Source of the DNA: Planctomycetaceae bacterium
GTDB lineage: Bacteria > Planctomycetota > Planctomycetia > Gemmatales > Gemmataceae
Assembly (NCBI GenBank): GCA_013823135.1
Contig: PNLP01000015.1
Coordinates: 1-64,000 of the forward strand
Length of the DNA: 64,000 bases
Direction: 5' to 3'
Shown piece after piece: positions 1 through 8,779 of this stretch. The position numbers were made by a program, and so were the translations under genes. The notes below the pieces were generated by a model. That model worked only from the letters and a program-made list of their open reading frames with translations. It did not search any database and was not told the DNA's origin. Position 1 is the first letter of the stretch. Every line of letters begins with the position of its first letter.

Positions 1-56
1 ATCCGCGGCTTCAAAACGAAGAAAACTTGCCGCCCGAGCCTCGGATCAGATGACAC

Positions 57-824
57 TCACTTTCGCGGACCCGACAACTCGGCGAGGCGGCGTTCCGCCT
101 GCTTGATTCGCTCCGAGTCGGTGTCGTGGGCGATTTCTTCGCGGTACAGTTCGATCGCCTTGGCCCGCTCGTTCAACTGCCGGTCGTAAAGCGTCGCGGC
201 CCGTAGACGAGCGTCGGTGCGGTTGCCGCGTACCCACTGGAACGAGCGCTCGTAGTACTTCGCCGCCCGGTCGTACTGCTTGTACGCACGGCCTTCGTAC
301 AGGTCGCCAAGCTGGTACGCCACGTCCCCGATCTTGTCCGAGTTTGGGTACTTTTCGAGGATCTCGCGGAACAGAATCTCGGCACGCCGCTGATTCAGGA
401 TGTAATCGCTGCCGAGTCCCTTCCCCTTGTACTCCATCGCCATGCGGAACAGTTCGTTCGCCTCGCGGACGTTCACCTTCGCTTCCAGGCTCGGCGGCGG
501 CACGTCCTTCACGTCCAGGTTGTACGACGGCTTGAAGAGCATGTGGTGGCCCATCAACTCGGCCTCGGTCCACTGGCTCCGCAGCTTCTCGCCGTGCTTC
601 ACGTAGTGCTCGTGAAGCACCTTCAAGCTGGCCTCGTACTCCTTGCGTGCGGCAATGACTCGCTCGACGAGTTCCACGTCGGAGGCTCCGGGGGGGAGTG
701 CCCCGGAGTCCGCTGAGTTGCTTTTCTTTTGCTCCGACAGGGGAGTACTTGGAGACTGGGCGACCGCCCATCCGAACGCGCCGATCCCGGCGAACGAAGT
801 GCCAAGCAAGATGAACCGCAACAT
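57..824 (-). CDS. Exported TPR-like hypothetical protein
   Basis: The 255-residue product begins with a hydrophobic leader (MLRFILLGTSFAGIGAFGWA), so it is probably exported or anchored outside the cytoplasm. The C-terminal half (about residues 120-245) is helical and carries TPR/Sel1-like features: 'AEILFREILEKYPNSD' and 'GDVAYQLGDLYEGRAY' look like stacked helix pairs as in YbgF/BamD-type outer proteins. I chose the ATG at 824 because GGGGGA stands just upstream and the leader starts there; a longer reading to 872 adds 16 residues with no signal character. Function is unknown; a scaffold or envelope-assembly role is inference only. Confidence 0.75.
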   Translation of the reverse strand: MLRFILLGTSFAGIGAFGWAVAQSPSTPLSEQKKSNSADSGALPPGASDVELVERVIAARKEYEASLKVLHEHYVKHGEKLRSQWTEAELMGHHMLFKPSYNLDVKDVPPPSLEAKVNVREANELFRMAMEYKGKGLGSDYILNQRRAEILFREILEKYPNSDKIGDVAYQLGDLYEGRAYKQYDRAAKYYERSFQWVRGNRTDARLRAATLYDRQLNERAKAIELYREEIAHDTDSERIKQAERRLAELSGPRK

Positions 825-902
825 CGGAAATCCCCCTGTTGAATCGCGACCGAGCAGGAGCGTGGCACCCAACGCCCGCTCCCGTTCGGTTGCGGTTCAA
901 CG

Positions 903-2072
903 TCAGGATTTCCCGCCCGTCTCGGCACCCTTCGGCGGGTCGATGGTCGCGTTCCGGGAGTCGCCCGGAGCGCCGCTCACGATCCCACCACCAACCGCAC
1001 CAACCCCGCCGGGTAACGGTGTGTGCGAACCGCTCGTTCGCTGATCCGGGCGGCCGAAGACCATCCGACCGGCCGGCGTTTGAAGTACGCTCGTCACCAC
1101 GATCATGACCTCCTGTCCGATCAGCGTCCGTCCCATCTCGATCACCACCATGGTGCCGTCTTCGAGGTAGCCGACGCCCTGGCCAACCTGATCGCCGGCC
1201 TTCACGACCCGCACATTCATCGCCTCGCCCGGCAGCGCGACCGTCTTCATCGCGTTCGCCAGCTCGTTCAGGTTGATGACATCAACACCCTGGAGTTGGG
1301 CGATTTTGTTCAGGTTGAAGTCGTTGGTCACTACCCGTGCGTTGATCGCTTTCGCGAGCAAAACGAGCCGTTCATCGACTCGAATCCGCTCCCCGGTCCG
1401 CAACTCCGCGACGTTCCCGTCGTGCATCTGGAGTTCGATCTTCGGGTTGGTCTGGAGCCGCTTCAGAATGTCCAGGCCACGCCGCCCGCGGTTCCGCTTC
1501 AGCTTGTCGGCACTGTCCGCGATGGCCTGCAATTCCTGCAACACGAACCGCGGCACGATGAGTCGCGTGTCGATCAATTTAGTATCGCACACGTCCGCGA
1601 TTCGGCCGTCGATGATTACGCTCGTGTCGAGAACGAGTGAGCGCCCGCCCTTCACCTCTTTGGCAAATTCGACATAAGGGATAATGAAGCGGAATTCGTC
1701 CTTAGTCTGGAGAAGCGTTGAAATCGTCACATAGCAGCAAATCACGGTAATCAGCACCCGGCTGAGTTTGAGCATCTGCGGCTGCTCTTTGAACGCCGAT
1801 TCGAGAATGGGTTCGAGCCCCGTCGAGAAGAGGTAGCCCAGCAGCAACCCGAGGAGCAGGCCGAAGTAGATTGCGGAGATTGTCGTGATTTGTTTCTGCT
1901 TCTCGCGGATGTCGGTGAACAGGACGAAGCCACTGAACACGAGGATCCCAAGTGGAACGACAATCACGTTCGTGGTTGCGCGACCATCCTCATTCACGAA
2001 GACGGTCGCCGCGAAGACCGCCAAACCCACAACCAGAGCGATGTACGCTCCGCGGATAAGCCAAAGGAGCAT
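903..2072 (-). CDS. Membrane-anchored PIN/TRAM domain protein (YacL-like)
   Basis: A 389-residue protein with about four membrane segments in the first 130 residues, then a PIN domain starting at 'SLVLDTSVIIDGRIADV' with its acidic residues (Asp of LDTS, Asp of TNDFN), and a C-terminal TRAM-type beta domain (around 'MNVRVVKAGDQVGQGVGYL'). This is the order seen in the YacL/PIN_VapC-Smg6 family of Firmicutes and others. PIN domains are metal-dependent RNases; TRAM binds RNA. The substrate is not evident. The ATG at 2072 has GAGG eight bases upstream; a TTG at 2084 would add four residues. The extreme C-terminus is Gly/Pro-rich and looks disordered. Confidence 0.88.
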   Translation of the reverse strand: MLLWLIRGAYIALVVGLAVFAATVFVNEDGRATTNVIVVPLGILVFSGFVLFTDIREKQKQITTISAIYFGLLLGLLLGYLFSTGLEPILESAFKEQPQMLKLSRVLITVICCYVTISTLLQTKDEFRFIIPYVEFAKEVKGGRSLVLDTSVIIDGRIADVCDTKLIDTRLIVPRFVLQELQAIADSADKLKRNRGRRGLDILKRLQTNPKIELQMHDGNVAELRTGERIRVDERLVLLAKAINARVVTNDFNLNKIAQLQGVDVINLNELANAMKTVALPGEAMNVRVVKAGDQVGQGVGYLEDGTMVVIEMGRTLIGQEVMIVVTSVLQTPAGRMVFGRPDQRTSGSHTPLPGGVGAVGGGIVSGAPGDSRNATIDPPKGAETGGKS

Positions 2073-2205
2073 GGAGAACCTCAAGTGTCAGTTGTCAAAA
2101 TAATGCTGGCGATCGTAATTCAGGTGCTTTCAACCAGTGGTCAGGCATTGCGACTCAAGCATGATTTATTCGCCTTCGCCTGATTTTGGTACCCGAATCT
2201 TGATT

Positions 2206-3429
2206 CTATAATTCTATCGACGGCAAAAACAGACGGCGGTATTCAAGTTGGGCATATCGGTCCGTCATCCCAGCAAGATAATCGCCCACAACACTTTCCA
2301 GCCTGGGCAACGGCTTGCGAGCGGCGGTGACCCAGTCTGGGGGTGGTGGCCCGATGACGTTGTTTGCGCCCACCCACCTTCGAAGGTGTTTCTCGGGCAT
2401 AAGTTCCGGACTTCGTACATATTCCGCAAAGAGAGATTGCAACACTCGTTTGCCATTTGCAGTCATCTGCAAGACGCGATGGTGGCGGTAAACGCGTTCG
2501 CGGAGGAATCGTTCGAGTCCGGCCTTGAGCTTCCGGACCTCCGGAGTGAATCCCACCAGTGGTTCGGACGCGGCACGGACATCTTCAGGCGAACGAATAT
2601 TTCCTTCTTGTATCCGCCGAACCGTTTCATGAAGTAGGTCAGTTACTTGCCAGGCGAGCAATTCTCGGACGACCGCAACTCGCAACGGGTGGCCACTGAG
2701 CCCCGGCGTGTGGCCGTGAACCCGTTCGGTGGCCCGTGCCCAGAACTCCACGCGGGCGAGTTCCTGCATGGTGATGAAGCCCAGACCGAGCGCGTCGTCG
2801 CAGTCGTGCGTGTCGTACGCCAGTGAATCGACGACATCGACGACCTGCGCTTCCAGTAAAGGACGCCCGCAACCACGGAACTCGGCACACTCGGGAGCAT
2901 CGAACCTGCCGCTATGTTGGACGAACGCTTCCCGAACTTCAAACGATAGATTTAATCCGGGGAATTGCGGGTAACGCTCTTCCAGCTCATCGACACGCCG
3001 CAGGCCAAACAAGTTATGGTCGAATCCGCCGTGTTCCTTGAGGCACGCATCCAGAGCATCTTCCCCGGCGTGCCCGAACGGCGGGTGCCCGATGTCGTGG
3101 GCGAGGGCGATGGCTTCCGTCAGGTCTTCGTTGAGGCGCAATCGCCGGGCAACGGTACGGGCAATCTGCGTGACTTCGAGCGTGTGCGTGAGGCGGGTGC
3201 GGTGGTGGTCGTTGACGCTGGCGACGAGCACTTGCGTCTTCCCTGTCATGCGGCGAAAGGCGGTGCAGTGAACCACTCGCTCGCGGTCTCGCTGGTAGAG
3301 AGAGCGGTAATCGTGGGCGGGTTCGGGGTGCCGTCGGCCGCGACTGGCCCGCGACGGCATTGCGTAGGGCGCGAGCCAGCTATCTTCAAATGCTTGCAGA
3401 TCCGCGGCAGAGAGGGGGAGATGGGACAT
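2206..3429 (-). CDS. dgt: Deoxyguanosinetriphosphate triphosphohydrolase-like protein (HD domain)
   Basis: A 407-residue HD-domain phosphohydrolase of the dGTPase type 2 family, which cleaves dNTPs to deoxynucleoside plus triphosphate and tunes the dNTP pool. The metal-binding HD signature is visible as 'RLTHTLEVTQIAR' followed by 'ALAHDIGHPPFGHAGEDAL', and the N-terminal 'YRSLYQRDRERVVHCTAFRR' segment is typical of this family. Length is close to other bacterial type 2 enzymes. The start ATG at 3429 has only a weak ribosome-binding site. It stands alone on the minus strand. Exact nucleotide preference cannot be read from the sequence. Confidence 0.9.
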   Translation of the reverse strand: MSHLPLSAADLQAFEDSWLAPYAMPSRASRGRRHPEPAHDYRSLYQRDRERVVHCTAFRRMTGKTQVLVASVNDHHRTRLTHTLEVTQIARTVARRLRLNEDLTEAIALAHDIGHPPFGHAGEDALDACLKEHGGFDHNLFGLRRVDELEERYPQFPGLNLSFEVREAFVQHSGRFDAPECAEFRGCGRPLLEAQVVDVVDSLAYDTHDCDDALGLGFITMQELARVEFWARATERVHGHTPGLSGHPLRVAVVRELLAWQVTDLLHETVRRIQEGNIRSPEDVRAASEPLVGFTPEVRKLKAGLERFLRERVYRHHRVLQMTANGKRVLQSLFAEYVRSPELMPEKHLRRWVGANNVIGPPPPDWVTAARKPLPRLESVVGDYLAGMTDRYAQLEYRRLFLPSIEL

Positions 3430-3789
3430 GTCGGAGAAAACCCAAACGAGCCACGGATCAGAAAATTAAAGGCTACGAAACACAAACCAACTGGGTGGGT
3501 TCTGTGAGCGTCCACATGTGTTCATGTCTCGCATGATTCGGACTTGGTCTCGGAGAGGAATCGCCATTCCGGCACACAACCCGGTTGCGTAACTGTCTGC
3601 GGGCGAATCACTTGATGCGGTTCATGCATGGCAACAAATTGTTCTGATGCACTTTCTTCCGGACGAATGGATTGGTTCCGGACGTGGGGTGGGTAAGTGG
3701 CCCGGAATCAAGCAACGACTTTGTTATACCCCGGAGTTTCGCACGCAACGAGAACTAACTGCTTGCCCTGTGTCGATTTCGGTTCTGGC
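3430..3789. other. 360-bp gap without a recognised gene
   Basis: This stretch between the dGTPase and HIT genes is less GC-rich than its surroundings. I looked for tRNA folds, small ORFs with ribosome-binding sites and palindromes, and saw nothing convincing. It presumably holds the upstream region of the dGTPase gene. Confidence 0.5.
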
Positions 3790-4296
3790 TTATCCGTGGC
3801 TCGTCGTTAACTCTTCCAACAGCAAGTCGTACAGTGCGTCGAGGGATTGCGAGATCACCTTCGTGTTGCCGACGACGGGCATGAAGTTGGCGTCGCCATT
3901 CCAGCGTGGCACGATGTGCCAGTGTAAGTGCCCGGGAACGCCCGCCCCCGCCGACTGTCCCAGGTTTAACCCCACGTTGAAGCCGTCGGGCCTCATCCGT
4001 TTCTCGATTATCGCAATCATTTTGCCCACAACGATTTGCAAATCGAGCATTTCCTCGGGCGTGAGTTCGTTGAACCGGCCCTTGTGCGCACGAGGGCAGA
4101 CGAGCAGGTGACCGTTGTTGTACGGGAATCGGTTGAGCACCACAGCCGACAGTTCGGAGCGGTAGACGAGGAGATTGGCGCGGTCGTCGGTTGCTGCCAC
4201 GGCGTGACACATGAAGCAATCGCTTCTGGGTGTCGCGGGCTTTTCCTTCGGAGCGGCGACGTAAGCCAACCGCCACGGTGCCCAAAGATGATCCAT
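3790..4296 (-). CDS. HIT-family nucleotide hydrolase/phosphorylase
   Basis: A 168-residue histidine-triad protein. The catalytic triad is seen as 'GHLHWHIVPRW' (His-x-His-x-His) near residue 125, and the N-terminal zinc-type cysteines 'CFMCHAV' are present, as in the Ap4A-phosphorylase-like branch of HIT proteins (Rv2613c type). These enzymes hydrolyse or phosphorolyse dinucleoside polyphosphates or nucleotide phosphoramidates in the cytoplasm. The start 'MDHLWAPWRLAYV' is the canonical opening for this branch, supporting the ATG at 4296. It diverges from the lipid operon promoter region. Precise substrate is uncertain. Confidence 0.9.
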   Translation of the reverse strand: MDHLWAPWRLAYVAAPKEKPATPRSDCFMCHAVAATDDRANLLVYRSELSAVVLNRFPYNNGHLLVCPRAHKGRFNELTPEEMLDLQIVVGKMIAIIEKRMRPDGFNVGLNLGQSAGAGVPGHLHWHIVPRWNGDANFMPVVGNTKVISQSLDALYDLLLEELTTSHG

Positions 4297-4418
4297 CCGT
4301 TGTGCCCCTTTGCGAGAACGCTGCGTTCCCCTGTCCGTTCAGGTCGAGAGGTGTACCTTACCCTTCACGATACGCCTCAGGTAGTCGCACGGCACGCAAT
4401 CGCGGTCTCGTGGGTTGC

Positions 4419-4447
4419 TTGACAGTAAGTGGCAGCGGTCCTAGCAT
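4419..4447 (+). promoter_or_regulatory. Sigma-70-type promoter of the rpmF-plsX-fab operon
   Basis: A perfect TTGACA at 4419-4424 is followed, after exactly 17 bases, by TAGCAT at 4442-4447, giving a transcription start near 4454, about 35 bases before rpmF. This is the best promoter-like match I saw in the window. Confidence 0.65.
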
Positions 4448-4489
4448 GACCGTCTTACTCCGAATTTTGGTCTGACTGCGAGAACCGTG

Positions 4490-4684
4490 ATGGCAGTTCC
4501 GAAAAGACGAACCTCCAACGCCAAGCAAGGCACCCGCCGGAGCCACCACCATATCGTTCCCGTGCAGATTCAGTTCTGTCCGCGGTGCAACGAGCCAGTG
4601 TTGCCTCACCGGGTGTGCTCAGAGTGTGGGTTTTACCAGGGCCGCGAAGCGGTCGTGAAGGAAGCCGAAGACAAGAAGAAGTGA
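4490..4684 (+). CDS. rpmF: 50S ribosomal protein L32
   Basis: A 64-residue protein with the L32 opening 'MAVPKRRTSNAKQGTRRSHH' and two zinc-ribbon pairs, 'CPRCNEP' and 'CSECGFY', which bind Zn in the C+ form of L32. It is a component of the large ribosomal subunit. An overlapping GTG three bases earlier is possible, but MAVPKRR is the family start. The rpmF-plsX linkage (7 bases apart) is widely conserved in bacteria and ties ribosome growth to membrane lipid synthesis. Confidence 0.97.
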   Translation: MAVPKRRTSNAKQGTRRSHHHIVPVQIQFCPRCNEPVLPHRVCSECGFYQGREAVVKEAEDKKK

Positions 4685-4691
4685 GAAGCCA

Positions 4692-5696
4692 ATGCGGCTC
4701 GCCCTCGACGTGATGGGCGGTGACCACGGAGCCGGTCCAAACGTGGCCGGGGCCGTCCTCGCCGTCAAAGCGATTCCCGACCTCACCGTAGCCCTCGTCG
4801 GCGATCAAGCCCAGATCGAAGCTCTCCTCGCGGCTGCATCCGCCCCCACGGACCGGATTGAGATTGTCCACGCGCCTCAGTTCGTGGACATGAAGGAAAA
4901 GCCGACCGACGCTCTTCGCAAGAAGCCCGACGCCTCCATCTTCCGCTGCTGGCAAATGCTGGCCGAGGGGAACGTGGAAGGTCTCGTGAGTGCCGGCAAC
5001 ACCGGGGCTGTCGTCGTCGGCGCGATGAAAACGCGCAAGTTCATCAAGTGCATTCAGAAGCCTGGAATCGCCACGATCATGCCCACCGCACGCGGCCGGT
5101 GCATCATCGTCGATGTCGGCGCGAACGTATTTCCGAAGCCCCGCCATCTGCTCGAATACGGTGTCATGGGCTCAGTGTTCGCCCGCAAAATCCTGGGGAT
5201 TGCGGAGCCAACTCTCGGTCTGATGAATGTCGGCGAGGAAGAGGGCAAGGGGCACGATCTCGTCCAGAAGACCTACGACATGTTCCGCGCCAGTGCGCTG
5301 CGGGATCGGTTCGTGGGGAACATCGAGGGCCGCGACATTCACCGTGGGACCGTCGATGTTGTGGTTACGGACGGATTCACTGGAAACGTTGTGCTGAAGC
5401 TTTGCGAGGGCGTCTTCGAGTTCGTCATGAACCTGGTGAACCAGGACGTGCTCGGTGCACTCGACACTGAAAAAGACAAGGGCACCGCGGCGGTGAAGGG
5501 CTTGCTCGGGAAGTACCACTACAGCGCATTCGGGGGTGCCCCGCTGCTGGGCGTCGATGGCGTGTGCATCATCTGCCACGGCAGTTCCAAGGAGCGTGCC
5601 ATCGCCAACGCGATTGGCGTGGCCGCCACCGGCGTTCGCGAGAAGGTGAACGACGCGATCGTGGCTGAGGTCGAAGCACTGCCCAAAGAAGAGTGA
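4692..5696 (+). CDS. plsX: Phosphate acyltransferase PlsX
   Basis: A 334-residue protein opening with 'MRLALDVMGGDHGAGPNVAG', the PlsX signature. The enzyme makes acyl-phosphate from acyl-ACP and inorganic phosphate for PlsY in phospholipid synthesis, and acts at the inner membrane face. Glycine-rich motifs such as 'GLVSAGNTGAVVVGAM' and 'VVVTDGFTGNVVLKLCEG' are present. Length is normal. It lies between rpmF and fabD; fabH, often next in this operon in other bacteria, is absent here. Confidence 0.96.
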   Translation: MRLALDVMGGDHGAGPNVAGAVLAVKAIPDLTVALVGDQAQIEALLAAASAPTDRIEIVHAPQFVDMKEKPTDALRKKPDASIFRCWQMLAEGNVEGLVSAGNTGAVVVGAMKTRKFIKCIQKPGIATIMPTARGRCIIVDVGANVFPKPRHLLEYGVMGSVFARKILGIAEPTLGLMNVGEEEGKGHDLVQKTYDMFRASALRDRFVGNIEGRDIHRGTVDVVVTDGFTGNVVLKLCEGVFEFVMNLVNQDVLGALDTEKDKGTAAVKGLLGKYHYSAFGGAPLLGVDGVCIICHGSSKERAIANAIGVAATGVREKVNDAIVAEVEALPKEE

Positions 5697-5708
5697 CGTG
5701 CGAGCGTG

Positions 5709-5762
5709 TTTAGCCGCGACCCGCAGGGGAGCGTTCACGCTCCCCTGCGGGTCGCGGCTAAA
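5709..5762. repeat. Perfect 26-bp-arm palindrome (REP-like)
   Basis: Arms 5709-5734 and 5737-5762 are perfect inverted repeats with a 2-base centre, sharing TTTAGCCGCGACCC at the outer ends. It lies between plsX and fabD in the operon. A degenerate half copy occurs at 24328-24372, so it is a dispersed element rather than a local feature. As RNA it would form a very stable hairpin in the operon transcript. Confidence 0.85.
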
Positions 5763-5781
5763 CTGTTGTGAGGATCAGATC

Positions 5782-6690
5782 ATGGCGAGAACCGCGTTTC
5801 TCTTTCCAGGTCAGGGTGCACAGACGGTCGGGATGGCCGGGCCAATGTGTGCCACGGTTCCCGCTGCGAAAGCTCTGTTCGATCGGGCTGCTGACATTCT
5901 CGGCTACGACCTCCTCGGCGTCTGCGTGAACGGCCCGGCGGAACGCCTGAACGCGACTGACGTGAGCCAGCCCGCGATCTTCGTCGCCAGCCTGGCGGCC
6001 CTCGAACAACTCAAGATTGCCGAACCCGACGCAGCAGCCAGCATGGTCGCCACGGCGGGTCTGAGCCTGGGCGAATACACCGCCCTCGTGTTCGCCGGGG
6101 TTATGACCTTCGAAGACGGCCTGAAGGTCGTCCAGGCTCGCGGCAGAGCCATGCAGGACGCCGCCGAAGTAATTTCGTCCGGCATGGTGAGTGTGCTTGG
6201 CCTGGATCTCGCGGACATTGAGGCGCTCGTGATTGAGGCCCGCTCCGCCGGAATGCTCGAGATGGCCAATTATCTCTGCCCAGGGAACACGGCACTCTCT
6301 GGGGTGTTGCCTGCCATAGAGCGGATCGAAAAACTGTGCGTCGAGAAGGGTGGTATTCGCACCGTTCGACTGCCCGTTGCTGGTGCGTTTCACACGGTTC
6401 TGATGAAACCAGCCGACGAAAAACTCGCGGCTGCGCTGGCAGGGGTTACACTCTCGACTCCGACGGTTCCCGTGTGGTCGAACGTGGACGCCAAACCGCA
6501 CTCAGATCCGAGCGAGATCCGCCAGTTGCTCGTAAAACAGGTACTTTCCCCGGTGCGGTGGGAAGACACCATGCGGGCACTGCTCGCTGATGGCGTGGAC
6601 CGGTTCTACGAAATCGGGCCAGGGCGAGTATTGGCCAGCCTCGTCAAGCGAGTGAACCGCAAAGCCGATATCCGGAACATCACGGCGTGA
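5782..6690 (+). CDS. fabD: Malonyl-CoA:ACP transacylase
   Basis: A 302-residue FabD, which loads malonate from CoA onto acyl carrier protein to supply fatty acid elongation. The N-terminal 'MARTAFLFPGQGAQTVGMAG', the nucleophile elbow 'GLSLGEYTAL' (Ser about 95) and 'VAGAFHTVLM' (catalytic His about 204) are visible. I start at the ATG at 5782, where the family N-terminus begins, rather than 84 bases upstream inside the palindrome. The next operon gene, acpP, follows after 331 bases, an unusually large gap for this cluster. Confidence 0.95.
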   Translation: MARTAFLFPGQGAQTVGMAGPMCATVPAAKALFDRAADILGYDLLGVCVNGPAERLNATDVSQPAIFVASLAALEQLKIAEPDAAASMVATAGLSLGEYTALVFAGVMTFEDGLKVVQARGRAMQDAAEVISSGMVSVLGLDLADIEALVIEARSAGMLEMANYLCPGNTALSGVLPAIERIEKLCVEKGGIRTVRLPVAGAFHTVLMKPADEKLAAALAGVTLSTPTVPVWSNVDAKPHSDPSEIRQLLVKQVLSPVRWEDTMRALLADGVDRFYEIGPGRVLASLVKRVNRKADIRNITA

Positions 6691-7021
6691 CGGCCTGTGG
6701 GTATCGCAAGAATTGTTGTTGGAAGTGAAAGTGGATTGATGCCGACGGTTCGGCCGAATATTGGGCGAAACCTTCGGATTTTGGAGCTGGAAATTGCCAC
6801 TGTGGGCCGGTGGCCTTTCCTTTTCCGCCTCGTGTCAGTAAAGTCTGCCCAAGGGTCGGAACCACGTAAAGTGTCCTCCCACCCCACGCACCGGATTCCC
6901 ACCCGGAGCGTGTGAACGAAATACCATTGGTGCCGCGGGGTCGGTCGGAGCCGACCCGGGCCGCGGGACTCACGGTGGCTCGCCAATGTCACCGTAGCGC
7001 CACCGTCCGGAGGGCTGTGAA
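6691..7021. other. 331-bp gap between fabD and acpP
   Basis: No gene was found in this interval, where many bacteria place fabG. It contains a GC-rich hairpin (GGGTCGG 6938-6944 with CCGACCC 6951-6957, nested in CCGCGG repeats) and short inverted ACGGTG/CACCGT pairs just before acpP. These may form a terminator/attenuator or an acpP leader, which would let acpP be expressed separately. GGAGGG at 7009-7014 is the acpP ribosome-binding site. Confidence 0.5.
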
Positions 7022-7270
7022 GTGTCCGTCGAGCAACGCGTGATCGCCATCGTCAGCGACCACTTCGCCTACGACAAAGAAAAGATCAAGCGAGCCACCA
7101 CGTTCATCGAGGACATTGGTGCCGACTCGCTCGATATCGTCGAGTTCGTCATGGAACTGGAAGAAGAGTTCGACATCCAGATCCCAGACGATCAAGCCGA
7201 GAAGATCAAGAACGTAGGCGAAGCGATCGAATACATCGAAACCGCCATCAAGAACAAGCCCGCACAGTGA
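7022..7270 (+). CDS. acpP: Acyl carrier protein
   Basis: An 82-residue acidic protein with the phosphopantetheine attachment motif 'GADSLDIVEFVMELEEEF' (Ser36). It carries growing acyl chains for FabD, FabF and PlsX. The start is a GTG, supported by GGAGGG seven bases upstream; no in-frame ATG precedes the conserved N-terminus. It is followed closely by fabF, the usual pairing. Confidence 0.96.
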   Translation: MSVEQRVIAIVSDHFAYDKEKIKRATTFIEDIGADSLDIVEFVMELEEEFDIQIPDDQAEKIKNVGEAIEYIETAIKNKPAQ

Positions 7271-7286
7271 AGCCGTGACCACTCCC

Positions 7287-8531
7287 ATGACGCGCCGACG
7301 GGCGGTGATCACCGGGTTGGGGACTGTAAACCCCCTCGGACTGAATGTGCCAACGTACTGGCGAGCCCTGCTCGCCGGCAACAGCGGCATCGCGCCCATC
7401 ACTCTCTTCGACACGACCGACTTCAAGGTCAAGTTCGCTGGGGAGGTGAAGAAATTTGACCCAACCGGAGCGATGGATCATCGCGACGTGCGCAGGTCAG
7501 ACCGCTTCACGCAATTCGCAATCGTCGCCGCCACCGAGGCGGTCAAGGACAGCGGTCTCGACTTCGCGAAAGAAGAAGCATTCCGCTGTGGGTGTATCTT
7601 CGGCAGTGGCATTGGTGGGTTGAATGAACTCGAGGATGGTGCAAAAACTCTCGCCGAGCGAGGGCCAAGCCGCCTCGGGCCGTTCCTGATCCCCAAGATG
7701 ATCGCCAACGCCGCCAGCGGCAATATCTCGATCAAATTCGGGCTCCGTGGCCCAAACACGACTGTTTCCACGGCCTGTTCTTCCGCTGCACACGCCATCG
7801 GCGATTCGCTTGCTGCCATCCGGAGCGGTCAGGCCGACATCATGGTCACCGGCGGTAGCGAAGCGGCCATTACCCCCCTGGGGCTCGGCGGCTTCATCGC
7901 CTGCAAGGCCCTATCGGAACGTAACGACGCACCCCAACTCGCAAGCCGTCCGTTCGACAAGGATCGCGACGGATTCGTGCTGAGCGAAGGGGCCGGTGTG
8001 TTGGTGATTGAAGAGTACGAACACGCCAAAGCACGCGGCGCCTCGATCTACGGCGAGGTTTGCGGATCGGGCAACACCGCCGACGCTTACCACATCACCG
8101 CACCTCACGAAGATGGCATCGGCGCAGCCGAAGCCATGCGAGCGGCCATCCGCGACGCGGGCTGGAACACCCCCGAAGTGCAGTACATCAACGCTCACGG
8201 CACCAGCACGGGCCTCGGCGACGTGGCCGAAACGAAGGCCGTGAAGTCCGTCTTCGGCGACCATGCCAAACGAGTGATGATCTCCAGCACCAAGAGCATG
8301 ATCGGGCATCTGCTCGGAGCCAGCGGCGGCGTCGAAGCCATTGCGTGTGCCCTGAGTCTGCGATACGGGATTCTGCACCCCACGATCAACCTGCACAACC
8401 AGGATGTCGAAGCGGGCTGCGACCTCGATTACATCCCGAACACCGCCCGCGAAGTTCGCGTGAAGAAAGTTCTCTCAAACAGCTTCGGCTTTGGTGGCCA
8501 CAACTGCTCACTGGCTCTTGGCGCGGTGTGA
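7287..8531 (+). CDS. fabF: 3-oxoacyl-ACP synthase II (KAS II)
   Basis: A 414-residue condensing enzyme that elongates acyl-ACP with malonyl-ACP. The Cys-His-His active site is complete: Cys164 in 'TVSTACSSAAHA', His304 in 'INAHGTSTGLGD' and His341 in 'MIGHLLGASGG'. The N-terminus 'MTRRRAVITGLGTVNPLG' matches the family start, so I prefer the ATG at 7287; a GTG at 7275, four bases after acpP, would add four residues. Last gene of the lipid operon, followed by a terminator-like hairpin. Confidence 0.95.
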   Translation: MTRRRAVITGLGTVNPLGLNVPTYWRALLAGNSGIAPITLFDTTDFKVKFAGEVKKFDPTGAMDHRDVRRSDRFTQFAIVAATEAVKDSGLDFAKEEAFRCGCIFGSGIGGLNELEDGAKTLAERGPSRLGPFLIPKMIANAASGNISIKFGLRGPNTTVSTACSSAAHAIGDSLAAIRSGQADIMVTGGSEAAITPLGLGGFIACKALSERNDAPQLASRPFDKDRDGFVLSEGAGVLVIEEYEHAKARGASIYGEVCGSGNTADAYHITAPHEDGIGAAEAMRAAIRDAGWNTPEVQYINAHGTSTGLGDVAETKAVKSVFGDHAKRVMISSTKSMIGHLLGASGGVEAIACALSLRYGILHPTINLHNQDVEAGCDLDYIPNTAREVRVKKVLSNSFGFGGHNCSLALGAV

Positions 8532-8575
8532 ACCGCGGCTCTTCGTTTAAGCCCCCTTTGATCTCGCATAAGTGA

Positions 8576-8606
8576 GTTTGGTTGAGCCTTTGGCGCTCAA
8601 CCAAAC
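8576..8606 (+). terminator. Hairpin after fabF
   Basis: A 12-bp perfect stem (8576-8587 with 8595-8606) and 7-base loop. There is no T-run behind it, so Rho-independent termination is plausible but not certain. Confidence 0.45.
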
Positions 8607-8779
8607 CCAACGCTAGCCAGTCATTTCAAGCACGTCACTCGCGTCGGGGCGGAATTCTCGCCCACATCTTGGGTATTTCCCCAGCTCTTCACATCCGCTT
8701 CACGTGGTACTCGCCAGCGGCTTCTAACTTTGAAGCATCGCGAACGACCGCCCTCATTCACTAATACCCCGCCACGCCC

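Noticed and set aside
3430..3789. tRNA or small RNA in the gap
   Set aside because: No cloverleaf or T-loop consensus found, and no terminator.
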